Source of the DNA: Sphingomonas sabuli
GTDB lineage: Bacteria > Pseudomonadota > Alphaproteobacteria > Sphingomonadales > Sphingomonadaceae
Assembly: GCF_014352855.1 (NCBI RefSeq)
Contig: NZ_CP060697.1
Location: 992,001 to 1,056,000, forward strand
Direction: 5' to 3'
DNA length: 64,000 bases
Position 1 is the first letter of the stretch, and each line of letters begins with the position of its first letter. Below, piece after piece: positions 47,940-56,826 of this stretch. The notes under the pieces were generated by a model. The model did no database searches and had not been told where the DNA came from. It worked only from the letters and a program-made list of their open reading frames with translations. The translations under genes were made by a program, and so were the position numbers.

Positions 47940-48494
47940 ATGGCCATTCTTTCCGACCGCTGGATTCGCGAGCAGGCGCAGGATCACGCGATGATCGAGC
48001 CCTTCGTCGAGAGCCAGCGGCGCGACGGCTGCATCAGCTACGGCCTGTCGTCCTATGGCTATGACGCCCGGGTCGCCGACGAATTCAAGATTTTCACCAA
48101 CGTCGACAATGCCATCGTCGACCCCAAGGATTTCGCCGCCAACAGCTTCGTCGACCGCAAGACCGACGTGTGCATCATCCCGCCCAACAGCTTCGCGCTG
48201 GCGCGGACGGTGGAATATTTCCGAGTGCCGCGCGACGTGCTGGTCATCTGCCTTGGCAAATCGACCTACGCGCGGTGCGGAATCATCGTCAACGTCACCC
48301 CGCTGGAACCCGGCTGGGAAGGCCATGTGACCCTGGAATTCTCCAACACCACGCCGCTTCCGGCCAAGGTTTACGCCAACGAAGGCGCCTGCCAGTTCCT
48401 GTTCCTGGCCGGCAACGAGCCGTGTGAAGTCAGCTACGCCGACCGCGCCGGCAAATATATGGGCCAGCAGGGCGTGACGCTGCCCAAGCTGTGA
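47940..48494 (+). CDS. dcd: dCTP deaminase
   Basis: 184 residues; deaminates dCTP to dUTP for thymidylate synthesis. Typical [12 protein letters not shown] start, [20 protein letters not shown], the active-site region [52 protein letters not shown], and the C-terminal [13 protein letters not shown]. Start ATG 47940 (an in-frame GTG lies 7 codons upstream). The TGA stop overlaps the GTG start of kynU. Confidence 0.97.
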   Translation: MAILSDRWIREQAQDHAMIEPFVESQRRDGCISYGLSSYGYDARVADEFKIFTNVDNAIVDPKDFAANSFVDRKTDVCIIPPNSFALARTVEYFRVPRDVLVICLGKSTYARCGIIVNVTPLEPGWEGHVTLEFSNTTPLPAKVYANEGACQFLFLAGNEPCEVSYADRAGKYMGQQGVTLPKL

Positions 48495-49702
48495 CGCTGG
48501 ACGACGCCCGGGCGCGTGACCGCGTGGACCCGCTGGCCTTCGCTCGCGATCGGTTTTCCATCCCCGAAGGCCTGACCTACCTCGACGGCAATTCGCTCGG
48601 CGCACTGCCGAGGGCGACGGCGGAGCGGGTGGACACACTTGTCCTCGACCAGTGGGGCAAGGACCTGATCGCCGGATGGAACGATCATGGCTGGATCGAC
48701 CTGCCGAAGAGGGTGGCGGCGCGGCTGGCGCCGATCGTGGGGGCGAACGCGGACGAGTTGCTGGTCGCCGATTCCACCTCGGTCTGCCTGTTCAAGCTTT
48801 TGTCGGCGGCGGTGGCGGCGCGGCAGGGGCGCAGCGAAATACTGACCGTCGAAGGCAATTTCCCGAGCGATCGCTACGTCGTACGCGGGCTTGCCGACAT
48901 GCTTGGACTGAACCTGCGCACGGTGGCGCTTGCCGACCTTGCCGAGGCCATCGGCAAGAACACGGCAGCCGTGACCCTGACGCACGTCGACTATCGCAGC
49001 GGCGTGCGGGCCGACATGGCGGCGATCAACGCCGCCGCGCGCACGGCCGGCGCGTTGGCCGTGTGGGACCTGTCGCACAGTGCAGGTGCGGTTGCCCTCG
49101 GCCTCCACCGCGACGGCTGCGAACTGGCCGTTGGCTGCGGCTACAAATATCTCAACGGCGGCCCGGGGGCGCCGGCTTTCCTTTACGTCGCCAGCCACCT
49201 GCAGGATGCGTTGCACCCGCAGCCGCAAGGCTGGCTGGGCCACGCCGACCCCTTCGCCTTTGCCGACCACTATCGGCCGGCAGACGGCATCGCCCGGTTC
49301 ATCACCGGCACGCCGTCGGTGATCGCGCTGGCCGCGCTCGACGCCGGGCTGGCGGCGTTCGAAGGCATCGCCATGGCCGATGTCGAGGCCAAGGCGCAGG
49401 CGCTGGTCCGCTTTTTCCTCGACGCGGTGGGCGATGCGCTGCCGCTGCACGGCCCAACCGACCTTGGGGAGCGCGGCAGTCACGTCTGCCTGGTTCATGA
49501 CGAGGCCTATGCGATCATGCAGGCGCTGATCGCGCGCGGCGTGGTCGGTGATTTCCGCCAGCCCAACCTGATGCGCTTCGGCTTTACCCCGCTCTACACG
49601 CGGTACGAGGATTGCTGGCGCGCCGCAGATGCGCTGCGCCAGGTCCTCGATAAGCGTGAATATGACGAGCCGCGCTTCCGCGACCTCAAGGCGGTCACCT
49701 AG
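48491..49702 (+). CDS. kynU: Kynureninase
   Basis: 403 residues; PLP enzyme cleaving kynurenine to anthranilate and alanine. [11 protein letters not shown] near the N terminus, [15 protein letters not shown], and the PLP Lys219 in [17 protein letters not shown] fit the family, as does [16 protein letters not shown] start, with GTGA overlap on the dcd stop. Tryptophan dioxygenase and formamidase genes are not in the window. Confidence 0.95.
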   Translation: MTLDDARARDRVDPLAFARDRFSIPEGLTYLDGNSLGALPRATAERVDTLVLDQWGKDLIAGWNDHGWIDLPKRVAARLAPIVGANADELLVADSTSVCLFKLLSAAVAARQGRSEILTVEGNFPSDRYVVRGLADMLGLNLRTVALADLAEAIGKNTAAVTLTHVDYRSGVRADMAAINAAARTAGALAVWDLSHSAGAVALGLHRDGCELAVGCGYKYLNGGPGAPAFLYVASHLQDALHPQPQGWLGHADPFAFADHYRPADGIARFITGTPSVIALAALDAGLAAFEGIAMADVEAKAQALVRFFLDAVGDALPLHGPTDLGERGSHVCLVHDEAYAIMQALIARGVVGDFRQPNLMRFGFTPLYTRYEDCWRAADALRQVLDKREYDEPRFRDLKAVT

Positions 49703-50105
49703 GCGTCTTGTCTTCCAGCCGGTTGTCGACGCTCCACGGTCCAGCCCCCGCCGCGGCTAGGTAGAGGAAGGCGAAGCAGTAAAGGATGGCCGCATCGCCC
49801 CCATTGTTAATCGGGAACGGGTTCTGCGGCGCGTGCGCCATCCAATAGGCTGCAGCCATTGTGCCCGAGGCGAGGAACGCCGCCGGCCGGGTGAATAGGC
49901 CGATCGTTACCAGCAGACCGCACACCAGTTCGATCAGCCCGGCAATGGCCGCCGGATTGTCCATCGCCAGGCCCATCCCGGCATATTCGCCCGGCGGAAA
50001 CGACAGGAATTTCTGCGTGCCGTGCTGTAGGAACAGCAAGCCGACGACGATCCGGAAGATCGACAGCAATTGCGGTTCGTAACGCGATAGCCAGGTGAAT
50101 TGCAT
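49695..50105 (-). CDS. DoxX family membrane protein
   Basis: 136 residues with four hydrophobic helices and the family pattern RIVVGLLFLQHGTQKFLSF...GLIELVCGLLVTIGLFTRPAA. An inner-membrane protein linked in other bacteria to redox or thiosulfate metabolism; the function here is unclear. It overlaps the convergent kynU end by 8 nt. The FMN reductase and cytochrome genes are upstream on the same strand. Confidence 0.88.
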   Translation of the reverse strand: MQFTWLSRYEPQLLSIFRIVVGLLFLQHGTQKFLSFPPGEYAGMGLAMDNPAAIAGLIELVCGLLVTIGLFTRPAAFLASGTMAAAYWMAHAPQNPFPINNGGDAAILYCFAFLYLAAAGAGPWSVDNRLEDKTPR

Positions 50106-50162
50106 TGGATGCTCCTGCCGGTGATTGCGGAGCCTAGTCCGCTTTGCCGGCCAAAGCCAAGG

Positions 50163-50747
50163 TCAGGATTTGACGTCCGCCAGCGCGGCGCGCGCCTTGT
50201 GGATGACGTCGACCCAGTCGTGGAAGGCGTGCGCTATCTTGGTCACGAAATCCTTCAGCGGACCGTCCTTCAGTCGCCCGTCCTCGTCGAACTTGTCGTC
50301 GGTGACGTGGCCCAGATAGGCTTCGGGCTGCTGCATCATTGGCATGTTGAGGAAAGTGCCCGCCTGGCGGATCTGGTGGTTCGCGCCGAACCCGCCGATG
50401 GCGCCGGGCGACGCGGTGACGATCGCCGCCGGTTTGCCGTCCCAGACGCTTTTCCCATACGGCCGCGAGCCGATGTCGATGGCATTCTTCAGCACGCCGG
50501 GGATGCCGCGGTTATATTCCGGCGACACGAACAGAATACCGTCCGCGCCCGCGATTTTCTCCCGGAAGTCGACATATTCGGTAGGCGGATCCTGGTCGGA
50601 ATCCTGGTTGTACAGCGGCAGGTGGCCGATCTCGACCATCTCGCAATCCAGGTCATCATCGCGGATCGCGCAGATCGTGCGGGCAACCTTGCGGTTGATG
50701 CTCGCTTCGCGAAGGCTGCCGACGAGGATTGCGATCTTATAGGCCAT
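50163..50747 (-). CDS. NAD(P)H-dependent FMN reductase
   Basis: 194 residues with the flavodoxin-like fold of the NADPH-FMN/azoreductase-type family. Phosphate-binding GSLREASINRKVA (about 10-22), and SPEYNRGIPGVLKNAIDIGSRP (about 75-96). Likely a soluble two-electron quinone, chromate or azo-type reductase using FMN. It is followed by doxX after 57 nt. Confidence 0.9.
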   Translation of the reverse strand: MAYKIAILVGSLREASINRKVARTICAIRDDDLDCEMVEIGHLPLYNQDSDQDPPTEYVDFREKIAGADGILFVSPEYNRGIPGVLKNAIDIGSRPYGKSVWDGKPAAIVTASPGAIGGFGANHQIRQAGTFLNMPMMQQPEAYLGHVTDDKFDEDGRLKDGPLKDFVTKIAHAFHDWVDVIHKARAALADVKS

Positions 50748-50801
50748 GTCCGTCTCCTTGCCGGGTCAATGAGGTGCGCCGCCGATGGTTGCAGAGCGGC
50801 G

Positions 50802-51659
50802 TCAATTCGCCCGCTTCGCGCGCTCCACCAGATAGGCGTGGATCGCATCGATCTCGTCGTCGCGATAGTGGCGCGTGTCGGTCCGCGCGATCTCCGTCAT
50901 CAGGCCGAGGTTGCGGCCGCTTGGCGGCACGCCGGTGCGCAGCAACGTGCGAAACTGCGCCGCGTCATAGGCGCCAGCAATCGCAAGGTCCGGCGAGACC
51001 ATGCCGGGTTCGACCTCTCTCCCCTCCAGCAACGGCCCGTGACAATCGGCGCACTGGGTCGCGACCAGGTGCCGCCCACGAGCGTGCTGCGGACCGAACT
51101 GGGGCAAGGACGTCGTCCGATACTGCTTCACCAGCGCCGGCTGAGTCGGGAACTTCCCGTTGACGATGCCGATGCGCGCCAGCGGTCCGAAGTCGTTAGC
51201 CGGCGTGGCCTTGCCGCCTTTGGGCAAGGCACGGATCGCGGCGATAATCGCCGCGGTCTCGGCGTCGGTCAGGCTCTGGTAAGTGGTCGACGGCATAATG
51301 AACAGCGACCGGCCGTCATGCCCGATGCCCTGCCGCAGCGCGTGTTCGAGCTGGGCATCGCTGGCCTTCGCCGCGACCAGCGTGACGTTGGGCGCGTAAA
51401 TCTTCCCGATGCCCGGCTTTTCGAAGAACAGCTTCCCCCGCATTCCGTCGCCGTGGCACGACAGACAGCCGAGAACCTTGAGCTGCCGTGGGCCGTCGGC
51501 CAACTGGGCCGGGGTCGGTGCCGCCAGCCGCGAAGGCTCGGGAGCGACGCGGGCGCCGAGAGCGCGCGCCGACAATATCCATATAGCGAGGGCGGCGACC
51601 AGCAGCAGCGCCACCAAACCGCCCACACCGTAAGCCAACCAGCGCAAAGCTTTTGCCAT
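50802..51659 (-). CDS. Membrane-anchored dihaem cytochrome c
   Basis: 285 residues. An uncleaved N-terminal anchor (about 8-31) is followed by two class I cytochrome c domains with CxxCH haem sites at C65-LSC68-H69 and C203-ADC206-H207 and Met ligands likely in each. Related to the gluconate/alcohol dehydrogenase-type or thiosulfate-linked dihaem proteins. Predicted periplasm-facing electron carrier; the partner dehydrogenase is not in the window. Confidence 0.9.
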   Translation of the reverse strand: MAKALRWLAYGVGGLVALLLVAALAIWILSARALGARVAPEPSRLAAPTPAQLADGPRQLKVLGCLSCHGDGMRGKLFFEKPGIGKIYAPNVTLVAAKASDAQLEHALRQGIGHDGRSLFIMPSTTYQSLTDAETAAIIAAIRALPKGGKATPANDFGPLARIGIVNGKFPTQPALVKQYRTTSLPQFGPQHARGRHLVATQCADCHGPLLEGREVEPGMVSPDLAIAGAYDAAQFRTLLRTGVPPSGRNLGLMTEIARTDTRHYRDDEIDAIHAYLVERAKRAN

Positions 51660-51721
51660 CGTCCAAGCCCCCTTCGAACGAAGCGCAGATTTAGCGCGGC
51701 CGGTGCCGCCTGCAAGCGGGT

Positions 51722-53959
51722 TTAGCGGCGCTTGCCCTTGTGCCGGATATTGGCCGGCCGGCCGCGCTTGTGCAGGGGTTTCGGCCGGCGCATCCGGTCG
51801 TGGCGGTCGTCGGGCTGGCGCTCGGGGCGCTCCCCGTCCGGAAGGGCGAAGCGCAGCCCGCCGGTGACCGGGTTGGATTCGACAATTTTGAGCCGGATTT
51901 TCTGGCCCTGCCGGAAACTGGTGCCACTATCCTCGCCGACCAGCTGCTGGCTCTTTTCGTCGTAGCGAAAATATTCGTCGCCGATGGTCGAAACCGGCAC
52001 GATCCCGTCGCCGCCGAAATCGACGACGGTGGCGAAGAAGCCGAACGGCTGCACCCCGGTGATGCGGCACTGGACGACCTGGCCGACCTGGTCGGCAAGA
52101 TAAGCGGCGACATAGCGGTCGACGGTCTCGCGCTCCGCCTCCATCGCCCGCCGCTCCAGCCTGGAAATCTGTTCGCCGATCTCGTCGAACTTGTCCGCGT
52201 CGGCGGCCGGCAATCCGCCCTCGCCGAGCTTGTAGGCGCTGACCAGGGCGCGGTGGATCAACAGGTCGGCGTACCGCCTGATAGGCGAGGTGAAGTGGCC
52301 ATAGGTTGCCAGCGCCAGCCCGAAATGGCCCAGTCGTTCGGGCCCGTAACGGGCCTGCATTTGCGTGCGCAGCAACTGTTCCATGATATCCGGGCGGCTG
52401 TCGGACTCGCCCAACTTGTCGATGATGGCGTTGAAGGTGGCGGGCCGGATCACCTGACCCAGCGTGAAGGCGATTGAAAACGTGTCGAGATAATCCTTGA
52501 GCGCTTCTAGTTTCTCGCGGCTTGGCGGTTCGTGGATGCGGTACATGACCGGCGCCTTCTTCGCCTCCAGCGCGCGCGCCGCGGCGACGTTGGCGGCGAT
52601 CATGTAATCCTCGACCAGCCGGTGCGCATCGAGCCGCTCGCGCGCGGCGACGGACGTGATGCGACCCTTTTCGTCCAGCACCACCTGGCGCTCCGGGAGG
52701 TCGAGTTCCAGCGGCTGCCGTTTCTCGCGTGCGGCAAGCAAGGACCGCCAGCAGCCCCAGAGGGGCTTGAGTGCGCCCTCGACAATGTCGGCCGCCACTC
52801 GGCCCGCGGTGCCGTCGATCGCCGCTTGCGCATCCTCATAGGCGATGTTGGCGGCGACGCGGATGCGGGCGCGGGCAAAGCGCCATTGCTTGATCGTGCC
52901 GTCCTTGGCGATGGTGAGGTGGCAGGCCATCGCGGCCCGCACCTGGTCCTGCTTCAGCGAGCAGATGTCGGCCGACAATTCCTCCGGCAGCATCGGCACG
53001 ACGCGATCGGGGAAATAGACGCTGTTGCCGCGTTTGCGCGCCGACCGGTCGAGCGCGCTGTCCGGACGGACGTAGAAACTGACGTCGGCGATCGCGACGA
53101 TCGCCTTCCAGCCGCCCGCATTGTCCGGATCGTCGTCCGCTTCGGCCCAGATGGCATCGTCGTGGTCGCGCGCGTCCGCCGGGTCGATGGCGACGATCGG
53201 CAGGTTGGTAAGGTCCTCGCGCTCGCCCAGCGCTAGCTTCGCCACCTTCTTCGCTTCGTCGAGGACGGCATCGTCGAATTCGTACGGCAGCTCGTATTTG
53301 TGAATGGCGATGAGGCTGAAGCTGCGCGGCGCGAACGGATCGCCGAGCACCGCGTCGACCCGCGCGCTAACCGTGTTGCCTCGGCCGGTGACTTCGCAGA
53401 GCACCAAGTCGCCCGCCTCGCCTTCGCCGACGTCGCTGACGGCGAATTCGCGGCGCTCTTTCTTCTCCACCGGGGTAAGCCAAAACCGACTGCCGTCACG
53501 GCGCAGCACGCCCAGCACTAATTCGGCCTTTTTCGCCAGTTTCTTCAACGGGTGGGCGACATGCCCCTTGCCGCGTTCCTCGGTGCGGGCGAGCACGCGG
53601 TCGCCGATGCCCAGCGCGCCGTGCTTGCCGCGCTCGATCACCCGTAGCCGCGGCGGCGGCGTGCTGGCGTCCCAACTTTCCGGCTTGGCCCAGATGTTCC
53701 CGTCCTCGTCGGCATCGACGATGTGCAGCACGGTCACCTTGGGCACGGTCCCGGCCTTGTTGAGCGTCTTGCCGCGCGAACTTTCGATCTCGCCGTCCTC
53801 ACCCATCTGCTTGAGCAGAGCCTTGAGCGCGATCTTGTCGCTGCCCTTCAGATTGAAGGCGCGCGCGATTTCCCGCTTGCCGGCCGGCTGGTCGGACGTG
53901 GCGATGAAGTCGAGGATCTGCTGGCGGGTGGGAAGCGCGGCGGATTTGGGTTTGGCCAT
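51722..53959 (-). CDS. rnr: Ribonuclease R
   Basis: 745 residues from ATG 53959, with AGGTAGGGGGT just upstream. 3'-5' exoribonuclease for structured RNA. In order: a winged-helix N terminus (about 8-70), cold-shock domains, the RNB catalytic domain with IDPADARDHDDAIW (Asp cluster) and the GHFTSPIRRYADLLIHRAL block, an S1 domain (QVVQCRITGVQPFGFFATV), and a strongly basic C-terminal tail. It follows the DMT transporter stop by 5 nt. Confidence 0.95.
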   Translation of the reverse strand: MAKPKSAALPTRQQILDFIATSDQPAGKREIARAFNLKGSDKIALKALLKQMGEDGEIESSRGKTLNKAGTVPKVTVLHIVDADEDGNIWAKPESWDASTPPPRLRVIERGKHGALGIGDRVLARTEERGKGHVAHPLKKLAKKAELVLGVLRRDGSRFWLTPVEKKERREFAVSDVGEGEAGDLVLCEVTGRGNTVSARVDAVLGDPFAPRSFSLIAIHKYELPYEFDDAVLDEAKKVAKLALGEREDLTNLPIVAIDPADARDHDDAIWAEADDDPDNAGGWKAIVAIADVSFYVRPDSALDRSARKRGNSVYFPDRVVPMLPEELSADICSLKQDQVRAAMACHLTIAKDGTIKQWRFARARIRVAANIAYEDAQAAIDGTAGRVAADIVEGALKPLWGCWRSLLAAREKRQPLELDLPERQVVLDEKGRITSVAARERLDAHRLVEDYMIAANVAAARALEAKKAPVMYRIHEPPSREKLEALKDYLDTFSIAFTLGQVIRPATFNAIIDKLGESDSRPDIMEQLLRTQMQARYGPERLGHFGLALATYGHFTSPIRRYADLLIHRALVSAYKLGEGGLPAADADKFDEIGEQISRLERRAMEAERETVDRYVAAYLADQVGQVVQCRITGVQPFGFFATVVDFGGDGIVPVSTIGDEYFRYDEKSQQLVGEDSGTSFRQGQKIRLKIVESNPVTGGLRFALPDGERPERQPDDRHDRMRRPKPLHKRGRPANIRHKGKRR

Positions 53960-53964
53960 ACCCC

Positions 53965-54903
53965 CTACCTCGGCGCTGCGGCGCTCGCAGACAAGGCCGC
54001 GCGGCGGGCCAGGCGATGTTCGCGCCAGATAATCACCAGCCCCGAAGCGACGATCAGCGGCGCTCCAGCCCATACCCACGGCGTCGGCAACTCGCCGAAA
54101 ATGAATATGCCCAACAGGGTTGCCCAGACGAGGCTGGTGTAATCCATCGGCATGACCAGCGCGACCGGCGCAAGCCGCAATGCGCCGGTCAGGGTCAGCT
54201 GCGCTAGCCCCCCGACCAGCGCCAGCCCGGCCAGAATCCAGAACGTCCTCCCGTCGTGGGCGCCGCCGTACCACAGCATCGCGACGCCCAGCGGCACCAG
54301 CGAGCTGACCGCGAACCAGAAGACGGTGGTCGATGCGCGTTCCGTCGCGCCCAGCCGGCGGATGACGATGGTCACCGACGCGGTCAGCAGCGCCGCGAAC
54401 ACCGCCACCGCCGCCCCGGTCAGCGGCACGGCGCCGCTGCCCGGCTGGACGATGACGAGAACGCCGGCAAAGCCCGCCGCGACCGCGCCCCAGCGCCACC
54501 GCCCGGTCGGTTCCCCCAAAACCAGCGCGGCCAGCACGGTCGAAAAGATCGGCACGGTGAAGCCGATCGCCGTCGCCTCCGCCAGCGGCAGCAGGACGAA
54601 AGCGAGGAAGTTGAGGCCCATGGCGGTGACGCCCAACGCCATGCGGCTGACGTGGGCCCAGACCCGCCGTGTCCGGAGCGTCGCGAAGCCGGGCCCGAAG
54701 GCCACCAGCGCCGCCGCGCACAGCGCCGATCCGCACTGGCGATAGAATAGGCTTTCGATGACGTTGACGCCGTGGTCCGCGGCCAGCTTCACCAACGCGA
54801 GCATCACCGCCAGCAGCACTGCGGTAACCAGCCGCAACCCGACGCCCAGCAGCGGCCGCTGCTCGGTAATCTCGTCGGTGTCGCGAACGTCAGAAGCGGG
54901 CAT
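53965..54903 (-). CDS. DMT family transporter (EamA)
   Basis: 312 residues with about ten hydrophobic helices in two EamA repeats (LAFVLLPLAEATAIGFTVPIFSTVLAALVLGEP and VALVMPMDYTSLVWATLLGIFIFGELPTPWVWAGAPLIVASGLVII). Drug/metabolite transporter superfamily, inner-membrane exporter; substrate unknown. Immediately upstream of rnr, possibly cotranscribed. Confidence 0.9.
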   Translation of the reverse strand: MPASDVRDTDEITEQRPLLGVGLRLVTAVLLAVMLALVKLAADHGVNVIESLFYRQCGSALCAAALVAFGPGFATLRTRRVWAHVSRMALGVTAMGLNFLAFVLLPLAEATAIGFTVPIFSTVLAALVLGEPTGRWRWGAVAAGFAGVLVIVQPGSGAVPLTGAAVAVFAALLTASVTIVIRRLGATERASTTVFWFAVSSLVPLGVAMLWYGGAHDGRTFWILAGLALVGGLAQLTLTGALRLAPVALVMPMDYTSLVWATLLGIFIFGELPTPWVWAGAPLIVASGLVIIWREHRLARRAALSASAAAPR

Positions 54904-54922
54904 GCGCCGCCCCTACGTCCGC

Positions 54923-55186
54923 CTAGCGCAGCTGGCTATCCTTCGAACCGCGACGGTTAATGGTGGAATGGGTGACCGCCTTGTCGCGCTCGGCCTGGCA
55001 GGCAATGCAGGTGCGCACGCCGGGCAGCGCATCGCGGCGCTTCTTGGGAATGGTTTCGCCGCAATCGTCGCATTCGCTGGCGCTTTCGCCCTGCGGAGTG
55101 AGCGACCGGGCGCGCGCGACCGCGTCCTTGACGGTGTCGTCGATCTGATCCTGGACCGCTCCGTCCCGTGTCCAACCGCCGGCCAT
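54923..55186 (-). CDS. DksA/TraR family C4-type zinc finger protein
   Basis: 87 residues. The zinc finger has Cys39, Cys42, Cys60 and Cys63 (ECDDCGETIPKKRRDALPGVRTCIACQ), matching the YbiI/TraR-type short DksA relatives. These lack the long coiled coil of DksA proper, so RNA polymerase modulation is possible but not assured. AGGAGG precedes the ATG and overlaps the upstream peptidase stop, implying coupled translation. Confidence 0.9.
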   Translation of the reverse strand: MAGGWTRDGAVQDQIDDTVKDAVARARSLTPQGESASECDDCGETIPKKRRDALPGVRTCIACQAERDKAVTHSTINRRGSKDSQLR

Positions 55187-55195
55187 CGCTGCCTC

Positions 55196-56623
55196 CTATT
55201 GTCCTTCGACCGGAGCACTATAGGGCTTGAAGGCGCCACCCGGAACGGCCGAAGCCACCGGGCTGACCCAGCCATTGGCGCTGACCGACGCCACGCCGAA
55301 GACATAATCGTCGACGCGTACGCCGGGCAGTGTCAGTCCGCACCGAAGGTTGGGTGAATCTTCCTTTGCGGGCACCGTCAGGCAGCCATTACCGTCACCC
55401 GCGCCGACGGGAATGTATTGCGCGCCGCCCCACTGGCTGGCGTCGGTCGCGCGCCAGCGGACGACATATCCGCGCGCGCCGGCAACCGGATTCCAGCGGA
55501 CGATGGTGTCGGTCGAAACCGCGCCCTCGGCCGCGGCATCGGGCGGCGGCGGCGCATTGGCGATCGCCGCCAGCGCGGCGACGTTCAGCTTCGTCACGCG
55601 CTCCAGATACGCAAAGTCCATTTCGTCGACGGTATCGCCATATTTGATGCCCTTGTCGGTTCGCAGGTCCTGGTGCTGATGCTCGTAATCCTCGACCGCC
55701 ACGGACAGGCGGACGGCAGGAAAGCCGCTATTGAGGAATTCGGTATGGTCGCCGCCGCGACCGAAACGGTCGTTGCGCCAGATCTGCACCACGTCGATCC
55801 CGGCGGGGACGTGTCCGGCGAGGTCGTCGAGAAAGCGCGAGATGTTGCGCGACGGCGCGTCATTTTCTCCGCCAAGGCTGCGGATGCGCGCGGCCAGCGC
55901 CTCATGCCCCTGCCACCGCGGCCCTTCGGAAAAGACGCGCACCTGCCGGTCGTTGCAGACGCGGTCGGACCCGCAGCTGTTGCCGATGATGTCGTTGTTC
56001 AGATTGGCGACGACATTCCAGCCCTGGGCCTTGGCATAATCGGCGAGGACCTTGCCGCCCAGCAGGCCCTGTTCCTCGCCCGACAGCGCCGCATAGACGA
56101 TGGTCCCGGCAAACTTCTGCTTCGCCAGCACGCGCGCCGCTTCAATGACCGCGGCGGTGCCCGATCCGTCGTCGTTCGCGCCGGGCGCGTCTGCGGTGGC
56201 GTTCATCACGTCGCTCACGCGGCTGTCGATGTGGCCGGTAATGATGACGACGTCGTTGGGCCGTTCCGTCCCGCGCTGGATCGCGACCATGTCGCACACT
56301 CGCGTCGGCGTCGGCACGCGGCGGCCGGTGACCATGTCGCACGGGCGGACGGTTTGCAGGCCGAAGCTTTTGAACTGCGCTTCGGTCCAGTTCAGCGCGG
56401 CGCCGATGCCGCGCCGCGGATCGGTCTGCGACGACAAGGTGTGGCGCGTGCCGAAGCTGACCAGCCTTTCGACATCCTGCCGCATCCGCTGTCCGCTGAC
56501 CGACTGGATGATGGCGGCCAGTTCCGGGCCCTTGGGCGGTGGCGGCGGCGGCAATGGCGGGGTCGCCGCGGCAGCGGTGGCGAACAAAAGGGCGGTGAGG
56601 GCGGGAAGATGTTTCATGGGCAT
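55196..56623 (-). CDS. Secreted M28 family zinc aminopeptidase
   Basis: 475 residues: a signal peptide (MPMKHLPALTALLFATAAAA), a Pro-rich linker, and an M28 domain with zinc ligands in TGHIDSR (His), GANDDGSG (Asp), LSGEEQGLLG (catalytic Glu plus Glu ligand), LNNDIIG (Asp) and GGDHTEF (His). A C-terminal beta-sandwich domain of fibronectin III type (TDTIVRWNPVAGARGYVVRWRA) follows. Start either ATG 56623 or 56617; no clear Shine-Dalgarno. Predicted periplasmic or secreted exopeptidase. Confidence 0.9.
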   Translation of the reverse strand: MPMKHLPALTALLFATAAAATPPLPPPPPPKGPELAAIIQSVSGQRMRQDVERLVSFGTRHTLSSQTDPRRGIGAALNWTEAQFKSFGLQTVRPCDMVTGRRVPTPTRVCDMVAIQRGTERPNDVVIITGHIDSRVSDVMNATADAPGANDDGSGTAAVIEAARVLAKQKFAGTIVYAALSGEEQGLLGGKVLADYAKAQGWNVVANLNNDIIGNSCGSDRVCNDRQVRVFSEGPRWQGHEALAARIRSLGGENDAPSRNISRFLDDLAGHVPAGIDVVQIWRNDRFGRGGDHTEFLNSGFPAVRLSVAVEDYEHQHQDLRTDKGIKYGDTVDEMDFAYLERVTKLNVAALAAIANAPPPPDAAAEGAVSTDTIVRWNPVAGARGYVVRWRATDASQWGGAQYIPVGAGDGNGCLTVPAKEDSPNLRCGLTLPGVRVDDYVFGVASVSANGWVSPVASAVPGGAFKPYSAPVEGQ

Positions 56624-56826
56624 AGTGTGGCATCGGAAACGCCGCACGGCCAGCTTCGGGTCAAAATCGCCATGGTCATTCCCCCGGCATGCATGCGTCG
56701 GGGCAGAGCGAGGCGAAAGGACCGGTAACCGCAACTGCGGCGCGGTCTGGCGCGGCCAACTTTGCATTGGCCGCCCGCGGGTCTAGGGAGCGGCCAACCT
56801 TTCCCCAGACCCAGGATCCCTGCCCC

